Under the pieces are notes generated by a model that saw nothing but the letters and a program-made list of their open reading frames with translations, was not told the origin of the DNA and did no database searches. Shown here one piece after another: positions 53,268 to 62,676 of a stretch of DNA of 64,000 nt. This DNA comes from Mycolicibacterium litorale (lineage in GTDB: Bacteria > Actinomycetota > Actinomycetes > Mycobacteriales > Mycobacteriaceae), in assembly GCF_014218295.1 (NCBI RefSeq), contig NZ_AP023287.1, positions 372,001 through 436,000 of the forward strand, given 5' to 3'. Within the stretch, counting starts at the first letter, position 1, and every line of letters begins with the position of its first letter. The position numbers and the translations under genes are program-made.

Positions 53268-56200
53268 GTGGGCGTTGAGGAAGCTGACGCGGCTTCGTTG
53301 ACGTCGTCGGCGCGCGCGCTGTTCGGTGCCGATCTCGAGGTGGGCAGGCATCTGGCGGAGGTCGACTGGGCCGCGACGGCGCTCGGTCCCACCGCCACCT
53401 GGCCGCAGAGTCTGCGCACCGCGGTCAGCATCCTGCTGTCGTCACGCTTCCCGATGTGGATGGCGTGGGGTCCGGACCTGACCTTCTTCTGCAACGACGC
53501 ATACCGCCGCGACACGCTGGGCCGAAAGTACCCGTGGGCGCTGGGCCGCCCGGCGAGCGAGGTGTGGGCGGAGATCTGGCCCGACATCGGGCCGCGGATC
53601 GAGTCGGTGCTCACCACCGGCCATGCCACCTGGGATGCGGCGCTGCTGCTGTTCCTCGAACGGTCGGGCTACTCCGAGGAGACCTACCACACGTTCTCGT
53701 ACAGTCCGCTGCGCGACGACAGCGGTGACGTCGTCGGCATGCTGTGCGTGGTCAGCGAGGACACCGAACGCGTCATCGCCGAGCGGCGGATGGCGACGCT
53801 GCGTGACCTCGGATCGGATCCGAGCGTCGTGCGCACCGAGCGGCAGATGCTGGACTTCTCGGCCGCCCAGCTCGGCCGCAACCCGTACGACCTGCCGTTC
53901 ACCCTGACCTACTTGTTCGGTGACGACGGTGACGCGCGGCTCGCCGCCACCAGCGGGATCGAGCCGGGACATCCGGCTGCGCCCGAATCCCTGCCGTCCG
54001 AAGGCATGTCGGTGTGGCCGGTGGAGCTGCCGGCGCAGGGTGAGGCGGTGCTGCTGGACATCGACGGTGAGTCGCTGCGGCTGCCGAGCGGGGTGTGGCC
54101 CGAACCGCCCGCGCAGGCACTGGTCGTACCGTTGATGCAGCAGGGCGCCGACCCGGTCGGGTTCCTGGTCGCCGGGTTGAACTCCCACCGGCGGCTGGAC
54201 GCCGGCTACCGCGGATTCGTGGAGCTGGTCGCCGGGCACGTCGCCGCGGGGATCGGCAGCGCGCGCAGCTACCGGGCGCAGCAGCGCAGGGCCGAGGAAC
54301 TCGCCGAACTCGACCTGGCCAAGACGACGTTCTTCTCCAACATCAGCCACGAGTTCCGCACGCCGCTGACCCTGATCCTGGGGCCGCTCGCCGAACTGCG
54401 GAACCGGACCACCGGCCTCGACGAGCAGGCGCGCGAAGAGCTGGAGTTGGTGCAGCGCAACGGATTACGGCTCGCCAAACTGGTCAACACGCTGCTGGAC
54501 TTCTCCCGCATCCAGGCCGGCCGGATGCAGGCGCGGTTCGAACCCGTCGACCTGTCCGAGGTCACCGCCGAACTGGCCAGCGTGTTCCGCTCGGCCGTGG
54601 AGCGTGCGGGTCTCCACTTCACCGTCGACTGCCCGCCGCTGGCCGAACCGGTGTACGTCGACCGTGACATGTGGGAGAAGGTGATCCTCAACCTGCTCTC
54701 GAATGCGCTGAAGTTCACCCTCGAGGGCGCCGTCACCGTCCGGGTCGCCGACGACGGCGACGGCGCGGTGGTCACGGTCGCCGACACCGGCGTCGGAATC
54801 GCCGCCGCCGACCTGCCACGGCTGTTCGAGCGGTTCCACCGGATCGAGACCACCTACGCCAGATCGACCGAGGGCAGCGGGATCGGGCTCGCGCTCGTCA
54901 AGGAGCTGGTCGGCCTGCACGGCGGGACGATCAGCGCCGAGAGCGAGGAAGGCCGAGGGACCGCATTCACCATCCGAATGCCCTACGGCCCAGCGCATCT
55001 GCCCGCCGACGACGTCGTGGCGCCGCGGCGGGTCTCCGCGGTCTCCGACATCGCCGACCCCTACGTTCAGGAGGCGCTGCGCTGGCTGCCCACCGAACCC
55101 GACAGCGAACAGACCGACGGCAACACCGGTGTCTCCGGGGCCGTCGCGGCGCCCGCGGACAGCGGGGCGCGGGTGCTCATCGCCGACGACAACGCCGACA
55201 TGCGCGACTATCTCACCGGACTTCTGCGCGGCGCCGGATATCAGGTGACCGCGGTGACCGACGGTCAGCAGGCGCTCGAATCGGTCCGTGCCGAACTGCC
55301 CGACCTGGTCGTCAGTGACGTCATGATGCCCCGGCTCGACGGTCTGGGCCTGGTGGCCGCACTGCGCACCGACCCCCGCACCGCGGCACTGCCGGTGCTG
55401 CTGCTGTCGGCGCGGGCAGGGCAGGAGGCCTCCATCGAGGGACTGCAGGCCGGTGCCGACGACTACCTCGTGAAACCCTTTGCCGCAGCGGAGTTCCTGG
55501 CTCGGGTGCGGGCGAACGTGGCGCTGGCGCGGCTGCGCAACCACCACAGCCGCTGGCGTGCCGCGCTGATCGACTCCCTACAGGAGGCGTTCTTCGTCTG
55601 CGACGAAGACGGCGCGATCGTCGAGATCAACACCGCCTTCACCGACATCCTCGGCTACGGTCCCGAGGGCCTGCCCTACGCCCCCCGGCAACCGTGGTGG
55701 CCCGACCCCGAGACCGATCCGGACGGCTACCGGCAGACCAGTCAGGCCTTCACCGGGGTGCTCAACCAGACCCACGGGGACTACACGTTCCCGGTCGTCC
55801 ACCGCGATGGGCACCGGGTCTGGGTGAGCGCGAGCTTCAACCCCGCCGAAGACCCCGACACCGGCCGCCGGGTCATGGTCGGCACCTTCCGCGACGTCAC
55901 CGCCGAGCACTACACGGTGCAGCGCGAATCGGCGCTCGCCGCACTCAACGCCCAACTCGCCGACGCCGACACGCTCGACGGGGCGCTGCGCGCCGCCGTC
56001 TCCGAGCTGTTGCGGCTGTGGCAGGCCCGCCGGGTACTCGCGGTCACCTTCCCCGCTCAGCAGGCGTCGGACGATGACGTAACCCCGGACGTCATCTGCG
56101 CGGGGGAACCCGTGCGTTGGGCCGAACTCCCGGCGCGTCACCGCACCGCGATCACCACGCTGCGCGACGCCGACCTGCTGACCACCGACACCGAGGAGTA

Positions 56201-57440
56201 CGGCACCGCGGGCGTCACGCTGCAGCATCCGCGCGGCGTGCTCGTCCTGTGGGTCGAGTTGCTGGAGCAACGCCCTTTCACCGCCGAGGACCACACGCTG
56301 CTCACGGTTCTGGCCAGCCGGCTCGGGCAGGGCCTGCACCGCGTCCACCAACTCGACCAGCAGCGCGAGACCGCACTGGCGTTGCAGCACGCGATCCTCG
56401 GCCCCGCCCGCCTGCCGCGCGGATTCACCGTCCGCTATCACCCGGCGACCCGGCCGCTGCAGGTCGGCGGGGACTGGTACGACGTGGTCGACCTCGACGG
56501 CGGCTGTATCGCGCTGATCGTCGGCGATTGCGTCGGCCACGATCTGGAGGCGGCCACCGTGATGGGGCAATTGCGCAGCGCGTGCCGTGCCCTGCTGCTC
56601 GACCACCCGAGTCCCGGGACCGCGCTGCTCGGCCTCGACCGGTTCGCCGCACGCCTGCCGGGTGCGCGCTGCACCACCGTGTGGTGTGGGGTGCTCGACC
56701 CGGACACCGGTGAGCTCGTCTACTCCAGCGCGGGTCATCCGCCGCCGATCCTCGTCGATGCCGACGGCGGCACCCGTTTGCTCGACGACGCCCGCGGTTT
56801 CGCCCTGGCGTTGCGGCCCGATCAGGAGCGGCCGGAGAGCCGGGTCACGCTGTCGGCCAGGGCCACTCTGCTGCTCTACACCGACGGGCTGGTCGAGCGT
56901 CGCCGCGCCTCGCTGGACACCGGTATCGGCCGCGCGGCGGACCTCGTCGCCGAAGGACGCTCTGACGCACTCGACATCGTCGCCGACGATCTGATGTCGC
57001 GCCTGGCGCCCGACGGCGGGTACCAGGACGACGTCGCGCTGCTGCTGTACCGCCAGCCCGCACCACTCGATCTCGTGTTCCCGGCGCGCAATGAGTACCT
57101 CGCGAGTTCCCGTGGCGCGCTTCGACGTTGGCTGACCCAGGCCGGCGTGGGTCCGGATCAGGCGATGAACGTGTTGATCGCGGCGGGGGAGGCGGTCGCG
57201 AACGCGATCGAGCACGGGCACCGGGACCGGCCCGACGGGTTCGTCACCCTCCGCGCGACCGCACTGGTCGACCGGCTCTACGTCTCGGTGCTCGACACCG
57301 GGTCGTGGAAACCGCCCCGCACCAAGGTCGACACCAGGCGGGGCCGCGGTGTGGCGCTGATGGAGGGCCTCATGGACGATGTGACGATCCAACCCGGTGA
57401 CGACGGCACCACGGTCCACCTCAACGCGAGGATCCTCTGA
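53268..57440 (+). CDS. Hybrid histidine kinase - receiver - PAS - PP2C phosphatase - RsbW-type kinase (1390 aa)
   Basis: A very large cytoplasmic signalling protein. Domains in order: PAS-like sensor (about 40-165), GAF-like region (190-330), HisKA with His361 in SHEFRTPL, HATPase (N479, DTGVG 507-511, GSGIGL 537-541), receiver with phospho-acceptor Asp684 and Lys736, second PAS (770-880), GAF-like (890-1025), PP2C/SpoIIE phosphatase (1040-1262; metal Asp1069, Asp1087, Asp1205, Asp1254/1255), and an RsbW-like anti-sigma HATPase (1270-1390; [11 protein letters not shown]). All catalytic residues look intact. The C-terminal half matches the design of M. tuberculosis Rv1364c (SigF partner switching); the N-terminal kinase-receiver is an added front end. 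A STAS gene follows with TGATG overlap. The phosphatase would dephosphorylate STAS proteins and the RsbW part would phosphorylate them or bind a sigma factor. Confidence 0.93.
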   Translation: MGVEEADAASLTSSARALFGADLEVGRHLAEVDWAATALGPTATWPQSLRTAVSILLSSRFPMWMAWGPDLTFFCNDAYRRDTLGRKYPWALGRPASEVWAEIWPDIGPRIESVLTTGHATWDAALLLFLERSGYSEETYHTFSYSPLRDDSGDVVGMLCVVSEDTERVIAERRMATLRDLGSDPSVVRTERQMLDFSAAQLGRNPYDLPFTLTYLFGDDGDARLAATSGIEPGHPAAPESLPSEGMSVWPVELPAQGEAVLLDIDGESLRLPSGVWPEPPAQALVVPLMQQGADPVGFLVAGLNSHRRLDAGYRGFVELVAGHVAAGIGSARSYRAQQRRAEELAELDLAKTTFFSNISHEFRTPLTLILGPLAELRNRTTGLDEQAREELELVQRNGLRLAKLVNTLLDFSRIQAGRMQARFEPVDLSEVTAELASVFRSAVERAGLHFTVDCPPLAEPVYVDRDMWEKVILNLLSNALKFTLEGAVTVRVADDGDGAVVTVADTGVGIAAADLPRLFERFHRIETTYARSTEGSGIGLALVKELVGLHGGTISAESEEGRGTAFTIRMPYGPAHLPADDVVAPRRVSAVSDIADPYVQEALRWLPTEPDSEQTDGNTGVSGAVAAPADSGARVLIADDNADMRDYLTGLLRGAGYQVTAVTDGQQALESVRAELPDLVVSDVMMPRLDGLGLVAALRTDPRTAALPVLLLSARAGQEASIEGLQAGADDYLVKPFAAAEFLARVRANVALARLRNHHSRWRAALIDSLQEAFFVCDEDGAIVEINTAFTDILGYGPEGLPYAPRQPWWPDPETDPDGYRQTSQAFTGVLNQTHGDYTFPVVHRDGHRVWVSASFNPAEDPDTGRRVMVGTFRDVTAEHYTVQRESALAALNAQLADADTLDGALRAAVSELLRLWQARRVLAVTFPAQQASDDDVTPDVICAGEPVRWAELPARHRTAITTLRDADLLTTDTEEYGTAGVTLQHPRGVLVLWVELLEQRPFTAEDHTLLTVLASRLGQGLHRVHQLDQQRETALALQHAILGPARLPRGFTVRYHPATRPLQVGGDWYDVVDLDGGCIALIVGDCVGHDLEAATVMGQLRSACRALLLDHPSPGTALLGLDRFAARLPGARCTTVWCGVLDPDTGELVYSSAGHPPPILVDADGGTRLLDDARGFALALRPDQERPESRVTLSARATLLLYTDGLVERRRASLDTGIGRAADLVAEGRSDALDIVADDLMSRLAPDGGYQDDVALLLYRQPAPLDLVFPARNEYLASSRGALRRWLTQAGVGPDQAMNVLIAAGEAVANAIEHGHRDRPDGFVTLRATALVDRLYVSVLDTGSWKPPRTKVDTRRGRGVALMEGLMDDVTIQPGDDGTTVHLNARIL

Positions 57441-57772
57441 TGGCGACACCGCTCACCGTGAGTGCCGAAGAGCATGACGACGGCACACCGCTGCTGGTGG
57501 CGGCCGGAGAGATCGATCTGAGCAACATCGAGACCTTCAGCCGGGCGCTGACCACGGTGATCGCCTCGGCCGGCGACGCCGGAGGCCGGGTCACGGTGGA
57601 CCTCAGCGCGGTCGAATACCTCGACAGCGCGGCGATCGGCGCGCTGTCGGTGCACGCCGATCAGGCACCGGGCCTGCGGCTGCTCGCCAATCCGTATCTG
57701 ATGCCGGTGTTGCGGATCAGCGGTATCGACCAGCTCGCGACCGTGGAACCGGCCGAACCCGACCCCGGATAG
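57440..57772 (+). CDS. STAS-domain anti-sigma factor antagonist
   Basis: A 110-residue STAS protein (VAAGEIDLSNIETF ... VTVDLSAVEYLDSAAIGAL). Ser63 in YLDSAAIGA is the expected phosphorylation site (DSxG-type loop) targeted by RsbW kinases and PP2C phosphatases. Its ATG overlaps the stop of the hybrid kinase (TGATG), so the pair is translated together; in Rv1364c the equivalent STAS domain is fused to the same polypeptide. It should be the substrate of the kinase's C-terminal domains. Confidence 0.9.
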   Translation: MATPLTVSAEEHDDGTPLLVAAGEIDLSNIETFSRALTTVIASAGDAGGRVTVDLSAVEYLDSAAIGALSVHADQAPGLRLLANPYLMPVLRISGIDQLATVEPAEPDPG

Positions 57773-57792
57773 CGCGCGACGCGCAACCTGTG

Positions 57793-57818
57793 GTGTCGGC
57801 GCCGGTCGCAGGGGGTAT
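57793..57818 (+). promoter_or_regulatory. SigF-like promoter (GTGT-N16-GGGTAT) before the YihY gene
   Basis: GTGT at 57793-57796 and GGGTAT at 57813-57818 are separated by 16 bp. Mycobacterial SigF promoters have the form GTTT-N15-17-GGGTAT, so this is one mismatch from consensus. Its distance to the GTG start at 57856 leaves a short leader with GAAAGG as ribosome binding site. It lies directly after the partner-switch genes. Confidence 0.45.
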
Positions 57819-57855
57819 GCCGGGCGCACCAGTGGGCGCGGAAAGGTGTACTGCG

Positions 57856-59028
57856 GTGATCGGATGGCTCGACAGGCTGCAACAGCGCAGCCGGGTCATG
57901 GGCTACCTCATCGCCGTCGTCTACAAGTACGTCGACGATCAGGGCGGCTATCTCGCGGCTCTGATCACCTACTACGCCTTCGTCTCGCTGTTCCCGCTGC
58001 TGCTCCTGCTGACCACCGCGCTCGGTGTACTGCTCGTCGGCCGGCCCGAACTGCAGCAGCAGGTCGTGGAGGCGACGGTCAACCAGTTCCCGCTGATCGG
58101 CGAACAGCTGGCCCAGCCCGAGAAGCTCAGCGGCGGGGCGGTCGCGGTCGTGGTCGGTATCGTCGGTGCGCTCTACGGCGGCTCGGGGGTCGGCCAGGCC
58201 ATCCAGAACGCGATGGACTCGGTGTGGGCGGTGCCGCGCAACAAGCGCCCGGACCCGATCCGGTCCCGCATCCGCAGCCTGATGCTGTTGCTGGTGTTGG
58301 GGACCGCGGCGGCCGCGGCGACGGTGCTGGCCGCGGTCGGCCGCGCCGTGGACGATTTCGGGGCGCTCGGCCGGACCGGGATCCTGGTGGCCACCATCGC
58401 CATCAACACCGGGATCTGTCTGGTGGCGTTCCGGATGACGACGAGCCGCGAGCTGACCTTCCGTCAGGTGCTGCCCGGCGCCCTCGCCGCGGCGGTGGTC
58501 TGGCAGTTCCTGCAGTGGTTCGGGGCCGGCTACGTGGCCCGCACGGTCAGTTCGGCGAGCGCCACCAACACCGTGTTCGCTCTGGTGCTCGGGCTGCTGG
58601 CGTTCCTGTACCTGGTGTCAGTGACCCTGGTGCTGTGCGCCGAGCTCAACGTCGTGCGGGTCGACCGGCTGTATCCGCGCGCGCTGCTGACCCCGTTCAC
58701 CGACCAGGTGACGCTCACCCCGGCCGACCGCCGCACCTACACCCGCAAAGCGAAAGCCGAGCGGGTCAAGGGTTTTCAACACGTCGCGGTGACGTTCGAG
58801 GGCGGACCCGGCGACCGGTCACACCCCGATGAGGCTCTCGATCCAGCCGCGCGCGAAGTACACGAGGAAGCCCGCGGCGACGACCCACAGCAGCGGGCTG
58901 ATCTCGCGGGCCTTCCCGGCGCCGGTGCGCACGACCACCCACGAGATGAAGCCGACACCGATCCCGTTGGCGATCGAGTAGGTGAAGGGCATGGCCGCCA
59001 CGGTGAGGACGACCGGCAACACCACTGA
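57856..59028 (+). CDS. YihY/BrkB-family membrane protein with an unusual C-terminal overlap
   Basis: A 390-residue frame. Residues 1-320 form a typical YihY/virulence factor BrkB protein with six hydrophobic segments and motifs GGYLAALITYYAFVSLFPLLLL, GALYGGSGVGQAIQNAMDSVW and the C-terminal LYPRALLTPFTDQVTLTPADRRTY. After residue 321 the frame crosses the stop of the convergent NCS2 permease and runs 210 bp antisense to it, giving a His/Asp/Arg-rich tail unlike the family. Either the natural stop was lost or the gene truly has an extended tail; a -1 or +2 shift would end at 58832. Start GTG 57856 follows GAAAGG. Confidence 0.8.
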   Translation: MIGWLDRLQQRSRVMGYLIAVVYKYVDDQGGYLAALITYYAFVSLFPLLLLLTTALGVLLVGRPELQQQVVEATVNQFPLIGEQLAQPEKLSGGAVAVVVGIVGALYGGSGVGQAIQNAMDSVWAVPRNKRPDPIRSRIRSLMLLLVLGTAAAAATVLAAVGRAVDDFGALGRTGILVATIAINTGICLVAFRMTTSRELTFRQVLPGALAAAVVWQFLQWFGAGYVARTVSSASATNTVFALVLGLLAFLYLVSVTLVLCAELNVVRVDRLYPRALLTPFTDQVTLTPADRRTYTRKAKAERVKGFQHVAVTFEGGPGDRSHPDEALDPAAREVHEEARGDDPQQRADLAGLPGAGAHDHPRDEADTDPVGDRVGEGHGRHGEDDRQHH

Positions 59029-60234
59029 GAACTCCGCCAGTTCGATGTGCCGCAACTGCGACACCATCATCGCGCCGACGATCACCAGCGCCGCAGCGGC
59101 CACCTCGGTCGGCACGATGGACGCCAGCGGGGACACGAACATGGCCGCCAGGAACAGCGCGCCGGTGACCAGGTTCGCCAGCCCCGTGCGCGCACCCTCC
59201 TCGATACCGGCACCGGATTCGATGAAGACCGTGTTCGACGACGCCGACGTCGCGCCGCCGACCGCGGCGCCCGCACCCTCGACGATCAGCGCCGAGCGCA
59301 GCCGCGGGAACGTGCCCTGCGCGTCGGCGAGGCCCGCTTCCCGCGACAGCCCGGTGAACGTGCCCATGGCGTCGAAGAAGTTCGCGAACACCAGGGTGAA
59401 GACCAGCATCACCGCCGCCAGGATCCCGATCCGCTCGAAACTGTCGACCAGGCTGAACTCACCGACCAGGGAGAGATCCGGCAGCGCGAACGGCGAACCC
59501 GACAGTTCCGGCACCGACAGGCTCCAGCCGCCGTCGACGTCCTGCGCCGACCCCAGGTCCCAGATCGCCTCGACGATGACCGCGACCACGGTGCCCACGA
59601 CCAGCCCCATCAGGATGCCGCCCCGCACGCGCCGGGCGACCAGCACACCGGTGATCAGCAGCGTGACGACGAAGATCAGCGTCGGGACGGTGCTGATCGA
59701 CCCGAGGCCACCGGCGCCGAGCCCGACCGGCGGCGACGCCAACCCGGTCGAGCTGACGAAGCCCGCGTCGACCAGCCCGATGAAAAGGATGAACAAGCCG
59801 ATACCCGCGGTGATCGCCAGCTTGAGCTGCATCGGCACGGCGTCGAACACCAGTCGGCGCAGACCGGTCACCGCCAGCAGCACGATGATCAGGCCGTTGA
59901 TCACCACCAGGCCCATCGCCTCCGGCCAGGTGACCTCGCCGACCACCGTGGTCGCCAGGAACGAGTTGATCCCCAGCCCGGCGGCGAACGAGAACGGCAG
60001 CCGGGCGATGAGGCCGAACAGGATCGTCATCACGCCCGCCGCGAGAGCGGTGGTGGCCGAGACCTGGGCGAACTGCAGCGTGTTGCCCTCGACGTCCTCG
60101 GCGCTCGACAGGATGATCGGGTTCAGCACGATGATGTAGGCCATCGCGATGAAGGTGACCAGGCCGCCGCGGACCTCCGCGCCGAGTGTGGACCCGCGCG
60201 CGGAGATCTCGAAGAAGCGATCGAGGCGATTCAT
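58819..60234 (-). CDS. NCS2 family purine permease (AzgA type)
   Basis: A 471-residue transporter with about 12-14 membrane spans. Features of AzgA-like guanine/hypoxanthine permeases are the N-terminal RFFEISARGSTLGAEVRGGLVTFIAMAYIIVLNP, and the later segments SRGSTL-like loop, GATSASSNTVFIESGAGIEEG and GIGVGFISW. It imports purine bases with protons. It is divergent from lysG, and its 3' end is overlapped by the tail of the YihY frame. Confidence 0.9.
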   Translation of the reverse strand: MNRLDRFFEISARGSTLGAEVRGGLVTFIAMAYIIVLNPIILSSAEDVEGNTLQFAQVSATTALAAGVMTILFGLIARLPFSFAAGLGINSFLATTVVGEVTWPEAMGLVVINGLIIVLLAVTGLRRLVFDAVPMQLKLAITAGIGLFILFIGLVDAGFVSSTGLASPPVGLGAGGLGSISTVPTLIFVVTLLITGVLVARRVRGGILMGLVVGTVVAVIVEAIWDLGSAQDVDGGWSLSVPELSGSPFALPDLSLVGEFSLVDSFERIGILAAVMLVFTLVFANFFDAMGTFTGLSREAGLADAQGTFPRLRSALIVEGAGAAVGGATSASSNTVFIESGAGIEEGARTGLANLVTGALFLAAMFVSPLASIVPTEVAAAALVIVGAMMVSQLRHIELAEFSVVLPVVLTVAAMPFTYSIANGIGVGFISWVVVRTGAGKAREISPLLWVVAAGFLVYFARGWIESLIGV

Positions 60235-60255
60235 GGGTCGAACCCTAAGGTGAAC

Positions 60256-60303
60256 CGCCGTCGACGGCGAGTTACCACGTCGGGGGCGCGGAATTCCTAC
60301 ATT
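60256..60303 (+). promoter_or_regulatory. Leaderless promoter of lysG and a 14-bp palindrome
   Basis: TACATT (60298-60303) ends 6 nt before GTG 60310, as in other leaderless mycobacterial genes. A perfect palindrome CGCCGTCGACGGCG lies at 60256-60269 in the 75-bp divergent gap to the permease gene and might be a LysR-type binding element or chance GC-rich symmetry. Confidence 0.4.
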
Positions 60304-60309
60304 GAGTCG

Positions 60310-61221
60310 GTGACCTCTGCCCACCCGCAGCCGCGGGATGCGACCCGCCTCGGTGCCGATCAGCTCGCCGCGCTCGCCGCGGTGGTCGAATTCGGCAGCT
60401 TCGACGTGGCGGCCGACCACCTCCACATCACACCCTCAGCGGTCAGCCAGCGCATCAAGGCGCTCGAACAGCGCGTCGGCCAGGTGCTGGTGGTTCGCGA
60501 AAAGCCCTGCCGTGCAACAGCTGCGGGCGTCCCGCTGCTGCGCTTGGCGGCGCAGACCGCACTGTTGGAGGCCGAGGCGCTCAGTGAGTTGGGCGGCCCG
60601 GGAACCGCGCATCGGCCGCGGATGGCGGTCGCGGTCAACGCCGACTCGATGTCGACGTGGTTCACCGGAGTGCTCGGCGACGTCGCCGACGTCCTGTTCG
60701 ACATCAGGATCGAGGACCAGGACCACTCCGCGCGGCTGCTGCGCGAAGGCGTGGTGATGGGTGCGGTCACCACCGAACGCAACCCGGTACCGGGCTGCCG
60801 GGTGCAACCGCTCGGGATGATGCGCTACCTGCCGGTGGCGACCGCGGCCTACGTCGAGCGCCATCTGTCCGCAGGCTTCACGGCGACGGCCGCGGAGCAG
60901 GCCCCGTCGCTGGCCTGGAATCGCGATGACGCACTGCAGGATCTCTTGATTCGCAAAGCTTTCCGCCGCGCGATCACCCGGCCGGTGCACTACGTGCCCA
61001 CCGCGGAGGGGTTCGGTGCGGCGGTGCGCGCGGGGCTCGGCTGGGGGATGTACCCGGAGCAGCTGGCCGCACGGGAGCTGGCCGACGGATCCTTCGTCCG
61101 CATCGCCGAAGTCAACCTCGACGTGCCGCTCTACTGGCAGTGCTGGAAACTCGACAGTCCGCTCGTGGCGCGCCTCACCCGGGCGGTCCGGTCCGCGGCG
61201 GACGCTCTGGCGCGCCGCTGA
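60310..61221 (+). CDS. lysG: LysG, LysR-type regulator (ArgP-like)
   Basis: A 303-residue LysR regulator. The winged helix HLHITPSAVSQRIKALEQRVGQVLVVREKPCRAT and the effector-domain segments VNADSMSTWF, IEDQDHSARLLREGV, AVTTERNPVPGCRV, SLAWNRDD, RKAFRRAITRP and LDVPLYWQCWKLDSP agree closely with what I remember of M. tuberculosis LysG (Rv1985c), which activates the lysine exporter gene lysE next to it. Here the divergent neighbour is a purine permease rather than lysE. The GTG start fits a leaderless promoter. Confidence 0.93.
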   Translation: MTSAHPQPRDATRLGADQLAALAAVVEFGSFDVAADHLHITPSAVSQRIKALEQRVGQVLVVREKPCRATAAGVPLLRLAAQTALLEAEALSELGGPGTAHRPRMAVAVNADSMSTWFTGVLGDVADVLFDIRIEDQDHSARLLREGVVMGAVTTERNPVPGCRVQPLGMMRYLPVATAAYVERHLSAGFTATAAEQAPSLAWNRDDALQDLLIRKAFRRAITRPVHYVPTAEGFGAAVRAGLGWGMYPEQLAARELADGSFVRIAEVNLDVPLYWQCWKLDSPLVARLTRAVRSAADALARR

Positions 61222-61274
61222 GTCAGACCCGTCCCCGCAGGATGAGGTTCCGGTACACGCGCGGCAAGGAACAT

Positions 61275-61436
61275 CGGGGCCGAGTCGCGTTGCCACGTGC
61301 AGCCCCGGGGAATCACCGACCGCTGCGTCCGTTCGGCGTCGCCCATGGACGCCTGGCCGCCGCCGACATAGGACAGCAACGGCCGATAGGTGTGGACGTG
61401 GTTCGGTTCGATCAGCCCGACACCGCTCGCGTCCAC
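61275..61436 (-). pseudogene. Remnant of an NAD(P)/FAD oxidoreductase (sulfide:quinone-reductase-like)
   Basis: Reading the minus strand from 61436, about 54 residues look like part of the N-terminal region of a pyridine-nucleotide/SQR-type flavoprotein, with GLIEPNHVHTYRPLLSYVGG and QRSVIPRGCTWQRDSA. The expected GxGxxG fold before it and the rest of the protein after it are missing in every frame. It lies in the 356-bp stretch between lysG and the GGDEF gene (61222-61577), which otherwise shows no gene. A decayed gene is the likeliest reading, but similarity was judged by eye. Confidence 0.4.
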
Positions 61437-61577
61437 GCCGGGGTCCGTACCCGCGGCGGTGCACGCCCAATTCTGTCTCGACCGGTCGTGTCGGATTCGC
61501 TGCGTTAGGCTGCGGCGAGCAACGCCAGTGCGCGTCCGGTCGGTTTGCGGCGCCCAGTGGTGTGGAGGGGGTCAGGG

Positions 61578-62663
61578 GTGCATTGGTTCGAACGTTGGTG
61601 GCGACAGCCGGACCATTTCGACTGGATCACCGGCTACCTTCGGGCGCGCGAGATGCTGGGGGTGGCGCGGTGGAATCTGGCGTTCAGCACCGCCGCCCTC
61701 GCCCTCGTCCCTGCCGTCCTGACGCTGAGCTCACGCGGTCCCGGCGGCGGGATGGCCGAAGTGATGACCTGGGTCTCGGTGTTCGGCGGACTGCTGACCG
61801 CCGCGATGTGGGCGGGCCGGTGGCCCACCTGCCGCCAGTCCGTCGGCTACATCGTGGCCGCCAACCTGTTCATCGCGCTCGCCTGTTACGTCCAGGAAGA
61901 CCCCATGATCGGGCTGATGGGATGCACGGTGTTCGCCACCACCGGCGGCTACATCGCCCTGTTCCACACGCCCGGCTACATGCTCTACAACTTCGGGGTC
62001 GCCCTGTATGTCGGCGTGGTGCAGGCGACGCGCCTGGCCGTCGAGGCCGAGGACACACCGCTGGCGGTCGGTCTGCTGCTGCTCGTCTTAGTGCTCAACA
62101 TCGCGGTGCCGTTCGCGGTCCAGGCCGTCGTGCACGCGCTGGGTGCGGATCTGCTGCGCGCGGCCCGTGACCCGTTGACGGGGCTGCTCAACCGGCGCGC
62201 GGTCTACCAGCAGATCGAGCATCTGCTGACCGCGCACCGCGATCAGCACGTCCACCTGGCGGTGGCGGTCGTCGACCTCGACGAGTTCAAACAGCTCAAC
62301 GACAGTCACGGCCACGCGGTCGGCGATCAGGCGCTGGTCGCCGTCGCCCGCGCGCTGCGCACCGAGGCGGGCGGCACCGCGGTCGTGGGCCGGCTCGGAG
62401 GGGAGGAGTTCGTGCTCGCCGACCTCCTGGAGGCGGGGCACGTCGACGACTGGGCGCAGCGCATGTGCGCCGCCGTGGCCGACGTCCCGTTCCGCGTCAC
62501 CGCCAGCGTCGGGATCGCGGCGGCGTGCCTGCCGTTGCTGTTCGAGGACGAGGGTCAGGCCCTGATCCACGCCCTCATCGGGGCTGCCGACCACGCGATG
62601 TACGCGGCGAAACGCGCCGGCGGCAACCAGTTCCGCCACGATGACCGGACCGTGTGCCGCTGA
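61578..62663 (+). CDS. Membrane-anchored GGDEF diguanylate cyclase
   Basis: A 361-residue protein with five or six membrane segments (residues 30-185) and a C-terminal GGDEF domain (DPLTGLLNRR at 198-207, Asp233 in VDLDEFK, catalytic GGEEF at 274-278). It should make c-di-GMP. The position five residues before GGEEF lacks the RxxD inhibitory site, so product inhibition is not expected. GGAGGGGG lies 7 nt before GTG 61578. It is similar in design to the compact mycobacterial cyclases without GAF or PAS domains. Confidence 0.9.
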   Translation: MHWFERWWRQPDHFDWITGYLRAREMLGVARWNLAFSTAALALVPAVLTLSSRGPGGGMAEVMTWVSVFGGLLTAAMWAGRWPTCRQSVGYIVAANLFIALACYVQEDPMIGLMGCTVFATTGGYIALFHTPGYMLYNFGVALYVGVVQATRLAVEAEDTPLAVGLLLLVLVLNIAVPFAVQAVVHALGADLLRAARDPLTGLLNRRAVYQQIEHLLTAHRDQHVHLAVAVVDLDEFKQLNDSHGHAVGDQALVAVARALRTEAGGTAVVGRLGGEEFVLADLLEAGHVDDWAQRMCAAVADVPFRVTASVGIAAACLPLLFEDEGQALIHALIGAADHAMYAAKRAGGNQFRHDDRTVCR

Positions 62664-62669
62664 TACGTT
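62664..62669 (+). promoter_or_regulatory. -10 box TACGTT for leaderless tenA transcript
   Basis: TACGTT ends 7 nt before ATG 62677 and starts just past the stop of the GGDEF gene. No ribosome binding site is present, so tenA probably has its own leaderless promoter rather than relying on readthrough. Confidence 0.4.
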
Positions 62670-62676
62670 GGCGGCG

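Noticed and set aside
59047..60309. Upstream extension of the lysG frame into the permease gene
   Set aside because: It is antisense to the NCS2 permease, and the LysR N-terminus plus leaderless promoter place the start at 60310.
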